A stretch of 64,000 bases of DNA from assembly GCA_013350335.1 (NCBI GenBank), contig CM023540.1, positions 48,467,222 to 48,531,221 on the forward strand, written 5' to 3'. Source of the DNA: Chimonanthus salicifolius (Eukaryota > Streptophyta > Magnoliopsida > Laurales > Calycanthaceae). The notes below the pieces were generated by a model. It was given only the letters and a program-made list of their open reading frames with translations. It was not told where the DNA came from and did not search any database. Of this stretch, positions 35,898-47,147 are shown one piece after another. A program made the translations under genes and the position numbers. The number at the start of each line of letters is the position of its first letter. Position 1 is the stretch's first letter.

Positions 35898-38244
35898 GAC
35901 CGATCCTAGACTTTTTGAAAAGCCTAACCCGTAATTGATGCAGGCCAAGTTGCACTTGTAATATTTTTTGGATTTTTTGGTTTTATGAAAAGGATAGAAT
36001 TTAGACTCGGGGTTTTAAGCCGAATCAAAATCTCAATGAATAAAACCCGTAGGGGCCTTCTCTCAGTTCAATAGATCACTCAAGGAAAAAGAAAAACGAC
36101 ACCAATTTGCATGGGACTGTCGGTGGAATTAACCTCACTCAATCACTCAAAGAAAAAGAAAGACGGCTCCAATTTCAATGGGACTGTTGGTGGAATTAAC
36201 CTCACCAAAAAAATTGGGTGTTCAATCGAATATGAAATTGTTATTCTAAATACTTGAATTTAATCGAAAGTAATTAAGAATTTAAATCCAGCACTAATTT
36301 CAACTTTGAAAACACTGAACCTTCTGAGATCCAATCTGGATGTGGAATTATAATTTAATTATTCATGGAAATAAAATGCAAGACATGAAATCAAAATTCA
36401 CCATGCACAAATTTAAATCCAAATAATTAAATTTAATTCAAACAAAAAGCCAAATTAAATACAAAGAACAATAACTCAGACTCATCGTACTCGGGACGTC
36501 CAAAGAAAGTGTAAATGCTTCAATATTAATAAAATAACTCAAATTCTGCTGTACCCAATACAATACATATGTCAACTTTAAATAGACTTCACCGAGGTCA
36601 TGATCGGCCATACATTTCCAACTTTGAAAATAAAATAAAAGGCAATTCTAACTTCCTAAGCAGTCAACGACCCACATAAGTTAAGTGGATTTATTTTTGA
36701 AATAAAATAAAACAAAAAAGAATATGCTAAAAACAACTCCACCGATTTGCATGTTTTCCTTTCTCTATGCATGCTTGCTTTTAATCAAATCTTCCAACTT
36801 AGGTAACTTAGGAATTTAGTAGGTGATCTTGGCTTTTGCAAGGCTAGCAACAACAGCAAGCCAACAACGATCGGAGAGTGGGTTGCTGAGTTGGTACTCA
36901 GTGGGACCCATGGTGGTTGATTGAGCAATTGGCCACGTCGACACTCCAAATGGGGTCCACCTAATGCTGACATGAAACTTGAAGTGGGACCTCTCTTCCC
37001 ACCGTCTACGGGCACAGATCTGAAGAACAAACTCATCAATTTTGACATTGCCTCGTTTTTTATCTGGCCCACGTCAAGTTCATTGAGCTTGCTGCATCCG
37101 ATACTTGCATGATTAATCTTCATGATTAACGGATCATAAACAAATTTAATTAGCATAAAATCACACAATTAATTCTAATTTTAAGTCGGAGTATTACATT
37201 TTTTTCTTTGCATTTTTTTCAATTTTTTCTCGTTTGCACTCTTCCACCCATTTTATAAAATAAGTGAGACTAGAAGATGATTTTTTTTTTTTTGAGGATA
37301 CTTGTCTATTATAGGCTTGAGACTGATAAAGGGTAAGTTTAGGTTCAACACCTTCTTCTACCTCCAATATAAAAATAAAGAATTCCACAAGATCCAGCTC
37401 GAACCCATTATAGATCTAAGAAAATCTGAGCTTAAAGATCCACGGTGTCTAAGAAAATCCTCGGATTAGCTTCAACGAAATAATACTACTCGATCACTCA
37501 CCTGGTTGTATGGGCAAATGAAGATTTGAATGGATGAACAAAAGCCTCAAAATTTTCACTAGAATAATGGAATGAAGTCGATCACTCCCTTAGGTGAAAT
37601 TGAAACCATGCAATAATCACTGAAGAAAATAGGATTTCTAAAATTCTAGAATTGAATTTCTTAATTCAATTCCAAGAACTAGAAGCAAAATTCGACAAAG
37701 GCTTAGGAGAAAATTGAAAAGTAAAATTAGAAATTAGAATTAGAACCACACTAGAGAAATATTAGAAAACCAAAGAGGAACTCAAAAGAGAACTCAAGTT
37801 TGTTCAAAGCAAGAACTTGAATTGATTTTGTGTACAATCGCCCAAAGAGCCTATTTATAGACAAATTGAAGAAAAATTACAAAATAGCCATTCATGAATG
37901 GAGGACAAGTGTCCCTTGCTAAGTTGAAACAATGAAACTACATCTAACCCATCCATTTAAAACACGCCCAATTAGGCTTGGCCGATTTGGGCTTACTTTC
38001 CTAGGTGGATCATTGCTTAAACATTCCATTGCCTTGTAGGTCTCCTTCCTTTTTGATTGTCTTCCGTTGTGGACCTCGGGAACCACTTCTTTGTATGTGT
38101 GGAGAGCTAAATTCGTGTACAACCCCAAATCACAGGATTTGGATTGCTAAAAGGGTCAATTGGGCGTAGAAATGTTGAATCTGGAGCTTTGGACCCATCA
38201 TAACCTTAGGCTAATTTTGGGCTAATTTAATGGGCTTTTAGTCT
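35898..38244 (-). mobile_element. LTR-like sequence downstream of a gypsy remnant, copy 1
   Basis: Paralogous to 50525-52900. A possible LTR start in minus orientation is at 37198 (TGTAATACTCCGAC on the minus strand), with a TATA-like CTATTTAAAG near 36585. A second minus-strand TATA box (CTATAAATAGGC) lies near 37855 and probably belongs to the 3' LTR of the gypsy remnant ending at 38245. The 127-codon minus-strand frame 37168-36785 lies inside this LTR-like stretch and has no recognised domain. Exact termini were not found. Confidence 0.45.
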
Positions 38245-38733
38245 TTAATAAGAGGGCCCCTTGGCACCATTAAATTCTTCATACTCAATTGAGGTTAGTT
38301 GAACAATTTCATCACTTAATTCATCTTGATAGTCACTCAATTGAGCATGGTCTTCACCGATTTTATGCATGATGTCCCTATCATTTTCTCCCACCTGAAA
38401 AGAAGTCGTCCTTGAGTTGACATCTTCATCATTTGCAGGAAGGAAAAAATCGTTTGCCCTGTAAGCCTTCAAATCTGCCACGTTGAACACATTTGAAATG
38501 TTGAGATCATTTAGCAGCTTGACCTTGAATGCGTTGTCATTGATTTTCTTAAGCACTTCACGACGACCAATAGCTTTCAGCTTCAACTTGCTATAAGTGC
38601 CATGTGGAAATCTTTCCTTTATGATGTGTACCAATACAAGATCACCTTCTGATGTAGGTCTGAATCGAATTTGATAAGAATTCAATCCATACACACAGAA
38701 ACAGAGTATGGTCTTTGAGGAACGGGCATCCAA
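38245..38733 (-). pseudogene. Ty3/gypsy integrase C-terminal end, copy 1
   Basis: A minus-strand frame of 162 codons, with the last 120 or so matching the C-terminal end of Ty3/gypsy integrases. The block EGDLVLVHIIKERFPHGTYS is followed by a VLKKINDNAFKVKLL strand and ISNVFNVADLKAYRAND, then an acidic tail and a stop at 38245. The first 30 or so codons are unrelated, so the polyprotein is cut there. Catalytic integrase, RT and protease domains are absent. The paralogue in copy 2 has an extra stop at 52953-52951. Confidence 0.85.
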
Positions 38734-39768
38734 TCATTGTTAATAAAAGGTTTTTTCTTGATTACGAGTTTACCGAACAAAGCCTGAACCAAAAAGGTTC
38801 TCAGGAATTCAATTACGCTTATGGAATTTAGATTAAATTCTTTCTTAATTTAATTTGATTGGAATAATTCAAAAACGAAATCAAAAGAAATGAATGCAAA
38901 ATTCAAAATCACACTTGATCTAAAAACCATAAGACATAATAAAATTTAACAACTGGTACTTACTTGCATAAGTTTAAAAAAGGACCACAGTTCAGCCTTC
39001 ACTTGAGAAGCCTTGCAAAGCGTCTAACTCCATAGAGTCTTGAATAAAATCTCTAATATATTGAATTGTCTCAAATTCGAAAATACATAGGGTATTTATA
39101 GTGAAGAAATAGAAAAAAGACCAAGGAGTCCTTGCTATGGTCAACCACACCGTAGGGGAATCCTTGGGATTATTTCTCTCTACAAATCCTAAGAAAAGGA
39201 GAAAAAAAAATTGACTGCCTCATATGGGATCAATCATTGTCTACAATTATTAGCCAATCAAAACACACCATCTCGCCATATGGATGGCTAAGATTTATTT
39301 TAGTAAACACATAAAAGAAGAAACATATAAAAAACCCAACAAGTGGGATTCGCTCATGTGGAAAGACAGATCTTCTATGGGAAAATGCGCCAATGCCTGC
39401 CATTTTTCCTGTGCTCTGTGCCACCTCCTCTGTCTTATCTCTTCACAAGCCATGCCTTTTTGGGAGAGTGTTTTCTGGTCCGGACACTTGGCACATGGAG
39501 AGAGGCTGTAGGAGTTGGATCGACTTTGGAGTTGGTTGAGTGGGCTTGTTGAGGTTTAGCCTGTTTAAGCTTGGACTTGGGTTTGACAGGCTTAATTGGG
39601 TTACTTGGGTGAATTGGGCCTCAACTAACAAAGTGATTGAATTTATTAGACGGATCCCAATTGTTGTTACCTTAGTCAAAATTGTCCATGTAAGCCAATG
39701 TAATCTCGTCCATTTGATCCACATCAATAGAAGAATTCAAGTGTGAGTCATTGAGCCTGATGCCCTTA
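38734..39768 (-). mobile_element. LTR-like sequence between two gypsy remnants
   Basis: Paralogous to 53359-54390. A minus-strand TATA box (CTATAAATACCC) lies at 39101-39093 in a plausible LTR setting, directly downstream of the second integrase remnant. It is probably that element's 3' LTR. The termini were not resolved. Confidence 0.45.
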
Positions 39769-40495
39769 TTATCTCCTCCCACTTGAAAAACTCGACCTCA
39801 AGTTGGGCTCGTCTCCACGCTGAAGATGCTCCTCACCGTGGTAAGGCTTCAGATCTTGGACGTTGAAGGTGTTTGATATGTTGAGATCGTCTGGCAAGTT
39901 CACCTCATAGACATTGTCATTGATGCGATGTAGGATCTCACAAGTTCCAATGTTGCGTTCCTTTAACTTTCCATAAGTGTTGATAGCAAATCTCTTTTTT
40001 TCGCAAGTGAACCCAAACTAGATCACCTTCATCAAACTGCACATGTCTCCTGCTGCGATTTGTATCTGCCTCGCACATGTTGTTACTTTCATTGATCCAG
40101 GCCATGACATCACGGTGTATCTTCCAAATCTCTGCAACACGGTCAACTACTGACTGGCTGATGGAACCCTTGAGAGGCAAGGGCATTAAATCAAGCACCA
40201 AACATGGATTGGAGCCATACACAACTTTGATTGGATTGTGTTGGTGGTGTAGCTCCATGAGATGTTGTATGCAAACTTAGTTTGAGGCCAAGACTGAGTC
40301 CCATTGCCTGGGCTTGCTACCATCCAGGCTCCTGAGTAGATTACCAGGGACCGGTTTACCACTTCTGTCTGTCTGTCCATCTGAGAGTGGAATGCATTGC
40401 TGAACTTGAGCTCAGTACTCAACCTTCGCCATAGACATAACCAAAAGTGACTCATAAATTTGGTGTCCCAGTCCAAAACAATGGACTTGGGTAAT
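39769..40495 (-). pseudogene. Ty3/gypsy integrase remnant, copy 1
   Basis: Three out-of-frame pieces on the minus strand form the C-terminal half of a gypsy integrase. First, WDTKFMSHFWLCLWRRL and FHSQMDRQTEVVNRSL (40476-40330), which normally contain the second catalytic Asp and the HPQTDGQTE block, here altered to HSQMDRQTE. Second, VVYGSNPCLVLDL and FDEGDLVWVHLRKK (40230-39990). Third, NIGTCEILHRINDN and ISNTFNVQDLKPYHGEEH, ending at the stop 39771-39769. The empty copia target CTTTC sits within it at 40086-40090. Non-functional. Confidence 0.85.
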
Positions 40496-41305
40496 AATAG
40501 TTAATATTTAAAATCCATTAGCTACTTTTATTTTTTGTAAATTCCATTAGTTACCTCTTTAGTTGTTTTTAAACACTTGAGGGCAATTTGGTAAGTTCAT
40601 GGAATAAGTTAGGTTGTGAAAGTTTTAAGTTAATAAAAAATCCAGAGAGGTTGCCACGAAAGTTTTTCGGTTTCTTTCTTATTGGCAACAATCTTAAAGA
40701 GGGTTTTCCACATCAAAGGCTAGCAGCAATGTCCATACTCGAGGAGATCTCTTTCCATTCCTCTTGGTGGCACAAATCATTAGATTTTTGTGAAGATTTT
40801 GGCTACTGGCAGGTTTTGAACTCTTAGATTATGTTTGGATTAGGGTGAGCTAAAGTAGGAGTGCTTTAAAATGAAGGGTTCCGCTAAAGGTGGAGAGCCC
40901 TCTATCTTTACTTTTCCTACCCTTTAAAACACCATATTTGGTGAATTTAGAGTGGAGATTAGACATTTTTTATTAGAATTATGAAAAATTTAAATTTTCA
41001 TTTTTTCCTCTTTTACTGTATAATAATGCATTGCTACTCATAATATATAAAATGACCCCATTTACTTAGTCACTCATTAGCACAACCATATAACTTAAAA
41101 AAATACATGGTGGGGCCCACATTTCATCGCAATTACAAGGTGAGTTCAACTTCCCCATCTCAAGTTACCTTGATCCAAAATTCCAAACACGACCTTAGAA
41201 GACTACTAGAGTCATCGATGGGAGGTATTTTGGCCTTGAGTTTCACACTGAAGAGAGCTATCTCACATCCTGTAAGGTTTTATTCATTCAAGGCAACTCA
41301 AAACT
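40496..41305. other. Upstream non-coding sequence, copy 1
   Basis: Paralogous to 61503-62304 with about 2% difference. No domain-bearing frame. It is part of the long region upstream of the CYP78A fragment. Confidence 0.4.
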
Positions 41306-41873
41306 AGGGGTGTTCATCAGCTATATTCGGGCTTGACTTTACTAAAAAAAGCTCGAATCTGATTATTTTTACCAAATCCTAAGCCCGTTCAAGCCAGTCC
41401 AATTAAATATTGTTTATTTTGCATTTGATACAATTTTTTATTTATTTAAAATATGTTATGTAAGTTAAAAATATAACTGTATAGATTGAATAATACTTAA
41501 ATATCTAGCACAAATTAAAATTTCAATTCGAAATTCAATTCTAGACCACTTGATCTTGATAGTTAAAGTTGGCAAACGTTCTTAAAAAGATTATGTCTAG
41601 TGATTTCGACCATTAAGATCGAGTGGCTAGAAATTGATTTTCAAGATCAAATTTTAATATATTTTCATTTTTCAACTCTTTTTCAACTTGTACGATTAGT
41701 GTTTTAATCTATAAAATAAAAAATAAAAACATGTTAAAAAATGGGCTGAAAAGCTCAACGAGTCTCGATGGGCTTTAAATAAAAGCCCGAGCCCTGCTTG
41801 TTGGACAAAGATCTTTGTCTAAGCCCATATATTTAATTTGGGTTGGGCCAGGTTCGGAAATATGAACACCTCT
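41306..41873. mobile_element. MITE-like element, copy 1
   Basis: Ends AGGGGTGTTCATC (left) and GATATGAACACCTCT-like (right: TATGAACACCTC) are inverted, about 565 bp apart, with AT-rich filler containing no frame. AGGGGTGTTCA termini are common in plant hAT-type miniature elements. The target duplication is unclear. Confidence 0.5.
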
Positions 41874-42847
41874 TCTCTCAACTATTTTACTTGGGTTAGA
41901 AGGGCTCTTTGGAGACGGTAGTTTTTAGGTTTTTTTTATATATATTTTTAAAATTATTCTCGAGCTTTGAAATTTCACACTAATTTAGATTGATTCTATT
42001 GTGATCCAACAAACAATATATAGAATACAGTTCAATAAATATCCTTAAATCTTTAAAATATTGACAAAATATTTTACAACATTGCAAAAATTTTATTAAG
42101 GTTATTGCAAAGATTTCTTAATAAGGAATTTATCGGGATATTATCGCGATATTAATATTTATCTTGTTTTAACGTGATTTTATCGAAAATTTACCGTAGC
42201 ATCAATAACTACATTTTATTAACACGGTAATAGTATTTTATTGATAAAAATGTGATAAATTTAAAATTATCGCTGATATTTGTCACATTGTGACAAAGTA
42301 TAATGTCTCATCGCTTAATCTAATTATGGTTCAAAAGATTGGGATTGGTCTGACATCAGCTTCTACTTCTAAATTGGTTGTTAGTTGTTCATAAATGGTA
42401 TTAAGATTTTTATTTTATTAATATTTTTATTTCTTATATTATTATTATTTTTAAATATTTTATTTTGTAAGAGATTTTTTTTTTAATTTTCTAGTATAAA
42501 TCTGAAAATATTATAATATCACTAATCACCGTCAATATCTTCCGAAAAAAATATTTGTGACGATGCTTTCTCAAGCCCATATCATTTGAAGCATATACCC
42601 TGTCAATCAAATGTTCAATGGCAAGTCTGTAGATGTAACAAATCTCCGTACAATACAAATACATATCTTTTATTTTATTATCAGAAGGAATGAAGATGCT
42701 CATTCAGATTCTGTGCATTGATGCCTCTTTGCATGGCACCCAATCCAGACCATGAAAATTGTGGGTACCCACACACAGGCAACAGTAACCGTCTGATGGT
42801 GGGCCACCGTGAAAAAAGGCGTTAAATTTCAAACAAGTTTGCTCTCC

Positions 42848-42854
42848 TATTTAA
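42848..42854 (+). promoter_or_regulatory. Core promoter of the CYP78A fragment, copy 1
   Basis: TATTTAA in the context CTCCTATTTAAGCGCC, 261 bp upstream of the ATG, followed by a C/T-rich leader. The same sequence occurs at 63847-63853 in copy 2. Confidence 0.65.
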
Positions 42855-43114
42855 GCGCCTTCTCACGTCCTTTGTCTCTTACACCTTCCCCACTTCCCTT
42901 CTCTCTCGCTTCTCTTGAAACTGCTCTGCAAACAGCGGAACTTCTTTGGAGAAGAAACCGGAAACCACATCTCTCTCTGTCCATCAAATGCCTCCATAAT
43001 CCATTAGAAAACCTGCAGTTCTCAAAATCACTTATAAACCTGCAAGAACAGAACAATCATTTTGGAACTTTCGGAATCCGGAACTTGTTTCTTAAAGTTC
43101 TAGCTCCATTAACC

Positions 43115-43261
43115 ATGTCTTCTGATATGGAATCCACCTTTTTCTTCCTCTTCATTCCCACAATTTCCTCCCCTACCCAGAGGTTTGAGATCTTTGCGCT
43201 TTCTTTCATCTTCATTGCCATCTTTGCCTTCTGGCTAGTCCCTGGAGGCCTTGCTTGGTAA
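43115..43261 (+). pseudogene. CYP78A-type cytochrome P450, N-terminal fragment
   Basis: ATG at 43115 opens 48 codons ending in FWLVPGGLAW and a stop (TAA 43259-43261). A short Ser/Phe-rich start, a single hydrophobic signal-anchor helix (about residues 28-41) and the PGGLAW/PGGPAW hinge are typical of CYP78A P450s (the KLUH/CYP78A5 family), endoplasmic-reticulum monooxygenases that control organ and seed size. In family members the Pro-rich hinge, heme-binding Cys and other P450 motifs follow in a long first exon; here the sequence becomes AT-rich repeat right after Trp48. A splice donor (TTG|GTAACC) is possible but no downstream P450 exon was found. Promoter and leader look intact. Likely a gene truncated by rearrangement or insertion; family call from a short match. 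Confidence 0.65.
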
Positions 43262-44600
43262 CCTGATATTTTAATATTTTTTGAATTTTTTTTATAAAAC
43301 ATAATTATTAAATAATATTTATGAGATAAATTCTAATAATATAACTTATAATAATATTATCTTATTTTTTTATAAATTATTTTTCATAATTATAATTTAA
43401 AATGAATACTTGCATTCTAACATTAAAAAAACAAATAAAGAATTTTTTTGATATTATTATTTTAAATCCCAATAAATGAATAAAAAATATCAACATATCT
43501 CTTCATAAAAAATTATAATTTTTATTTTTTATATTATATGAATTTAATAAAAATATTAATTCTCATAAAATTGTTAATATGTTAGGTTACCCCTGCTTAC
43601 AGTTATCCCTACTCAAGGGTAATCCCTGCAAAATTTACCCCTCATCCAAATGCGTCACATTGAAAATATTGACAAATTTTTAATATAAACATTTAATAAA
43701 ATAAATTGCTAATTAACCCAAAAGAGATTACCATGAACCTTTAACACTTTTGGAGTTTCGAGACCCTTTCGAAATTTGGACAAAATCACTCCTTAAAAAT
43801 AGGATATTTTGACAATTATGTTTCATAAAATTTTATTTTTATTTTTTATATTATATGAATTTAATAAAAATTATTAATTCTTATAAAATTGTTATGTCAG
43901 ATTACCACTACTTACAGTTACCCCTACTCAAGGGTAACCCCTGATAATCCCTTTAAAATTTACCCCTCATTCAAATGCATCATGTTGAAAATGTTGACAC
44001 ATTTTTAAAATAAATTTGTAAAAGAATAAATTACTAATTACTCCGACGGAGATTATGATGAACCTCAAACTCATTCGGAGTTTCAAGACTTTATCGAAAT
44101 TTTGACACAAATCACCCCTTAAAAATAGGATATTTTGACAATTATGTTTCATAATTTTTTTTTTATATTAGATATATTATCATAAAATTGTTAATATGTC
44201 CATTTACCCCTACTTACAGTTACTGCTACTCAAGGATAACCCCTGTGAAATTTACCCCTCATCCAAATGCATCATGTTGAAAATGTTGACACATTTTTAA
44301 AATAAATTTCAAAAAAAATTAAATTGCTAATTACTTGAAATATTTTTTTTAATTATATAATAGATATTTTTTTTTGAAAATTTTAAATTTTATACTATAT
44401 AATTGATAAAGGGAGGAAGACAAGAGGTATTGAGGGGTAAGGTATTGTGAATACCTCAACCTCTAAAGGGGTATTCAAAAATGGGATGAGAGGGGTAAAT
44501 TTTCAAATTTTTACCTTCACTCCCTTGTTACCAAACGAGAGTAACAGGGGGTAATGGGGGGTTACCCCCTCTTACCCCCCATCCAAACGCAACATTAGTT
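43262..44600. repeat. AT-rich tandem array, about 310-bp unit, with MITE-like end
   Basis: Three units are marked by CTTACAGTTA at 43596, 43911 and 44213 (periods 315 and 302). Each has CTACTCAAGG, TTTACCCCTCATCCAAATGC and ATTGAAAATATTGACA-like blocks. The stretch ends with GGGGGTTACCCCCTC and CCCATCCAAACGCAAC (44553-44592), a variant of the same terminal block. It looks like one element end amplified in tandem, and it abuts the truncated P450 codon. Confidence 0.8.
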
Positions 44601-47147
44601 ACATATTTCTTAGGTCTCTAGAATTATTGGTTGAGTCCCCATGATCAAATGATTTCATCACCTTGAGCATACCTTGAACCATATATTTATCCCATCACTA
44701 CAAGAGATGAAAAATGAACAAGAAACATTCTCTTTGGCTCACTCAACTAATAATACTTTCTAAAAAAAAACGAGAGAGATCAAGTATGGTTACACCACAA
44801 GGTTGCCTCAAACTACTCTAAAATTCGATAACCTTGAATGTAATGATTATAACTTCAAACATGTCACACAGTTATGTAATGATTACATATGTATATAATG
44901 TGATATCTTAGAAAGTTTTCAGATTATCTACACTTCATGATATATACCTTGCACCAAATGTCAATTACTTCTATGCTTAACACAAGTCATTCAAGACCCT
45001 TCTCATTTGCATTAAATGTATAATTATGTTTTAAAGGACAAATACAGGTCAACCTCTTCATAAAGATAATATATATGATCTACTGGCCATTCTTTATCCA
45101 ACTATTATATAATTATGGTATGCATACTAACATTTGCTGGGAATGACCATGGAAAATAGTAGATAAATGGTGGCAACTTTGTTTTGTTGCTCCAAGTGTT
45201 GAAAATGAGACATGTATAAGGGAGAGCATAGTTGAAAATGTCATGGAACCTACATCCTCCATCTTAATGCTAGCATATGCTCTCAATGCTTTATGTAATA
45301 AAATTGAGTATTGTTCTTTCACTTTTTAATGACCATTCATTTAGCATACTCCAATTGAGAGCTCTACTCCTCATTCACGAATTTTCTCCCAACTAAATGC
45401 TCAACATCTTGTTCATGCCTTATTTTTCAGCTTTTCTCTTAGCTAAATGACTCTATTGTCTCATGAACAACGCACATCCTTAGTTGAAGAGCTAATAGTT
45501 GGGAAATCATTTGAGATATTTTTGTTCATAGTATGAACCAATCATAATAGACTAAAATTTGAATATCTTATATCATGATTAAATGGTTTGCACTTCATGC
45601 TACAATGATCTGTGTACTAAAAGTTTTACTATACGTGTTCATGAAAAATGAGAATGGATGAGGAAAAGAAAATTGATAAAAACGGGAAGTAAATGAATCA
45701 ATTCTTTGACATAGATCCTTGGCCACGTCACATTGACTTGATGATTTTGTTTGGAGAGCTCTAAGAACTCAAATTTAGTCACACTCTTTATAGATCCCTA
45801 GAAATTCCAGCTTCATATACTTTGTCTTAAACTTTAATTCTTTAATAGATACACATCCTTTTTTATTTAAATAAGATGGATGCTTATGAATCATGCTTAA
45901 ATGGTAGATGATTGAACATTCATAAGTAGTTTGCATCTTTCATAAATATCTATGCTTTTATATGGTCATTTCCTTTGATGCTTTCATGAAAAATGGAATA
46001 TTGGTAGGCTTGTCATATGCCTTCATGAATGATGGAATGTTTGGTGTATCTTTATTTTATTCATGAATGCATGGATGGCTTTCTTCACTTATGTACATAT
46101 GCACTTTGATAAATGGTTTATCATTTATGTTCACTTGTGTTATGGGTTTCTCCTAATATGATATATAGCAATTTCATTTTCATTTTGGCAATATATATCA
46201 TTGTGTTTCAATTGGTATTACATACACTGGGCCTCAAATTAAATCTATATAACAATGTGGTATCATTTGAAATTGTCTTGAAATTTCCATTGTCCTCTTC
46301 TCTTTCATCCTCTCCTACCTCCCTCTCCCCAAGCTTATAGGTATATCATATAACAGTTGGTACCCTTAAACATGTCATATTCAATGATAAGTGGCATCAA
46401 TTGAGATAATTGGGGAAGATTGCACTAAAATGGTTATATGATTGAATGAATGATAGTGCACTATGCAATTTTGGCCTCAGATTTAAACCATTAAATACAT
46501 TAAAAATCTGTGTAACTCCACAAATGGCAAATTTGGCCTCAGTTCAAAACCATAGAATATTAAGAGAACTGTGTAAGACCATTGGTTTTCCTTCTCTCTT
46601 CTTCCTCCCATTTTCTCCATGCTTATAATTATATTATAAACCAATTGGAGATTATACTTGTGCTTCATAAACTGTACTTAGAATAACCTTTTGTCAATTT
46701 TTGACAAAAAGGAAGAGAAATATTGATATACTGGAGACACAAATGTTTCATGGGAGAAAACCTTTGAAGAGGTCAATACATGAAGATTGAAGGGGAAACA
46801 AAAATAATAATTCAAGGGGTCAATACATGAATATTGAGGGAGAAACAAAAAAAAATTCAATATCGATATCAAAGACTGGGGGAGCAATTGTGAATTTAAA
46901 CCATGCTTTAAAATTTCACACATATTGCTTATTGTCACTAACCATTGTGCTTATAGGAATATCACAGACATATTCTAATGGAAAGCTGCCATGAGCCTTT
47001 GAACTTAATATTATCATGTCCATGTTCATTGAGAATATTGTATTTTTGCATATGAAGTGTATTTGAATGATTTAAAGTTTGTATTGCGTATTTGGATAAG
47101 TATAGAGTATTCACTAGGTTTTGTCACGAAATTGACAAAGGGGAGAT
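44601..47147 (+). mobile_element. Possible SIRE-type internal region, non-coding here
   Basis: The last bases, GACAAAGGGGAGAT at about 47134-47147, look like the polypurine tract that precedes the 3' LTR in SIRE/Maximus copia elements. The rest is AT-rich with no gag, pol or envelope-like domain recognised on either strand, so only a decayed 3' internal part could be present. Confidence 0.4.

Larger units (their letters stand above)
22717..43001. repeat. Segmental duplication, copy 1
   Basis: The sequence from GACTGAGTCATGAGTTGTC (22717) to 43001 matches 47216-64000 in the same orientation. Removing the private insertions leaves about 10.4 kb in each copy. By eye the copies differ at about 8 of 360 bases near 40.5-40.86 kb, about 11 of 310 near 27.85-28.15 kb, and 6 to 11% within the SIRE-type LTR at the left edge. 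Copy 1 carries the solo LTR at 23584 and the LTR nest at 29236, and lacks the copia element of copy 2. Confidence 0.95.

Noticed and set aside
36785..37168. 127-codon minus-strand frame conserved at 51794-51411 in copy 2
   Set aside because: Conservation is explained by the recent duplication; the frame sits inside an LTR-like sequence and has no recognisable domain.
42491..42703. 70-codon minus-strand frame identical at 63702-63490
   Set aside because: Identity reflects the young duplication. The frame lies in the upstream region of the P450 on the opposite strand, with no domain or promoter evidence.
43262..44430. Tandem array considered as a CRISPR or satellite centromere repeat
   Set aside because: Units of about 310 bp have no unique spacers, there are only three, and the host is a plant; it is a local amplification.
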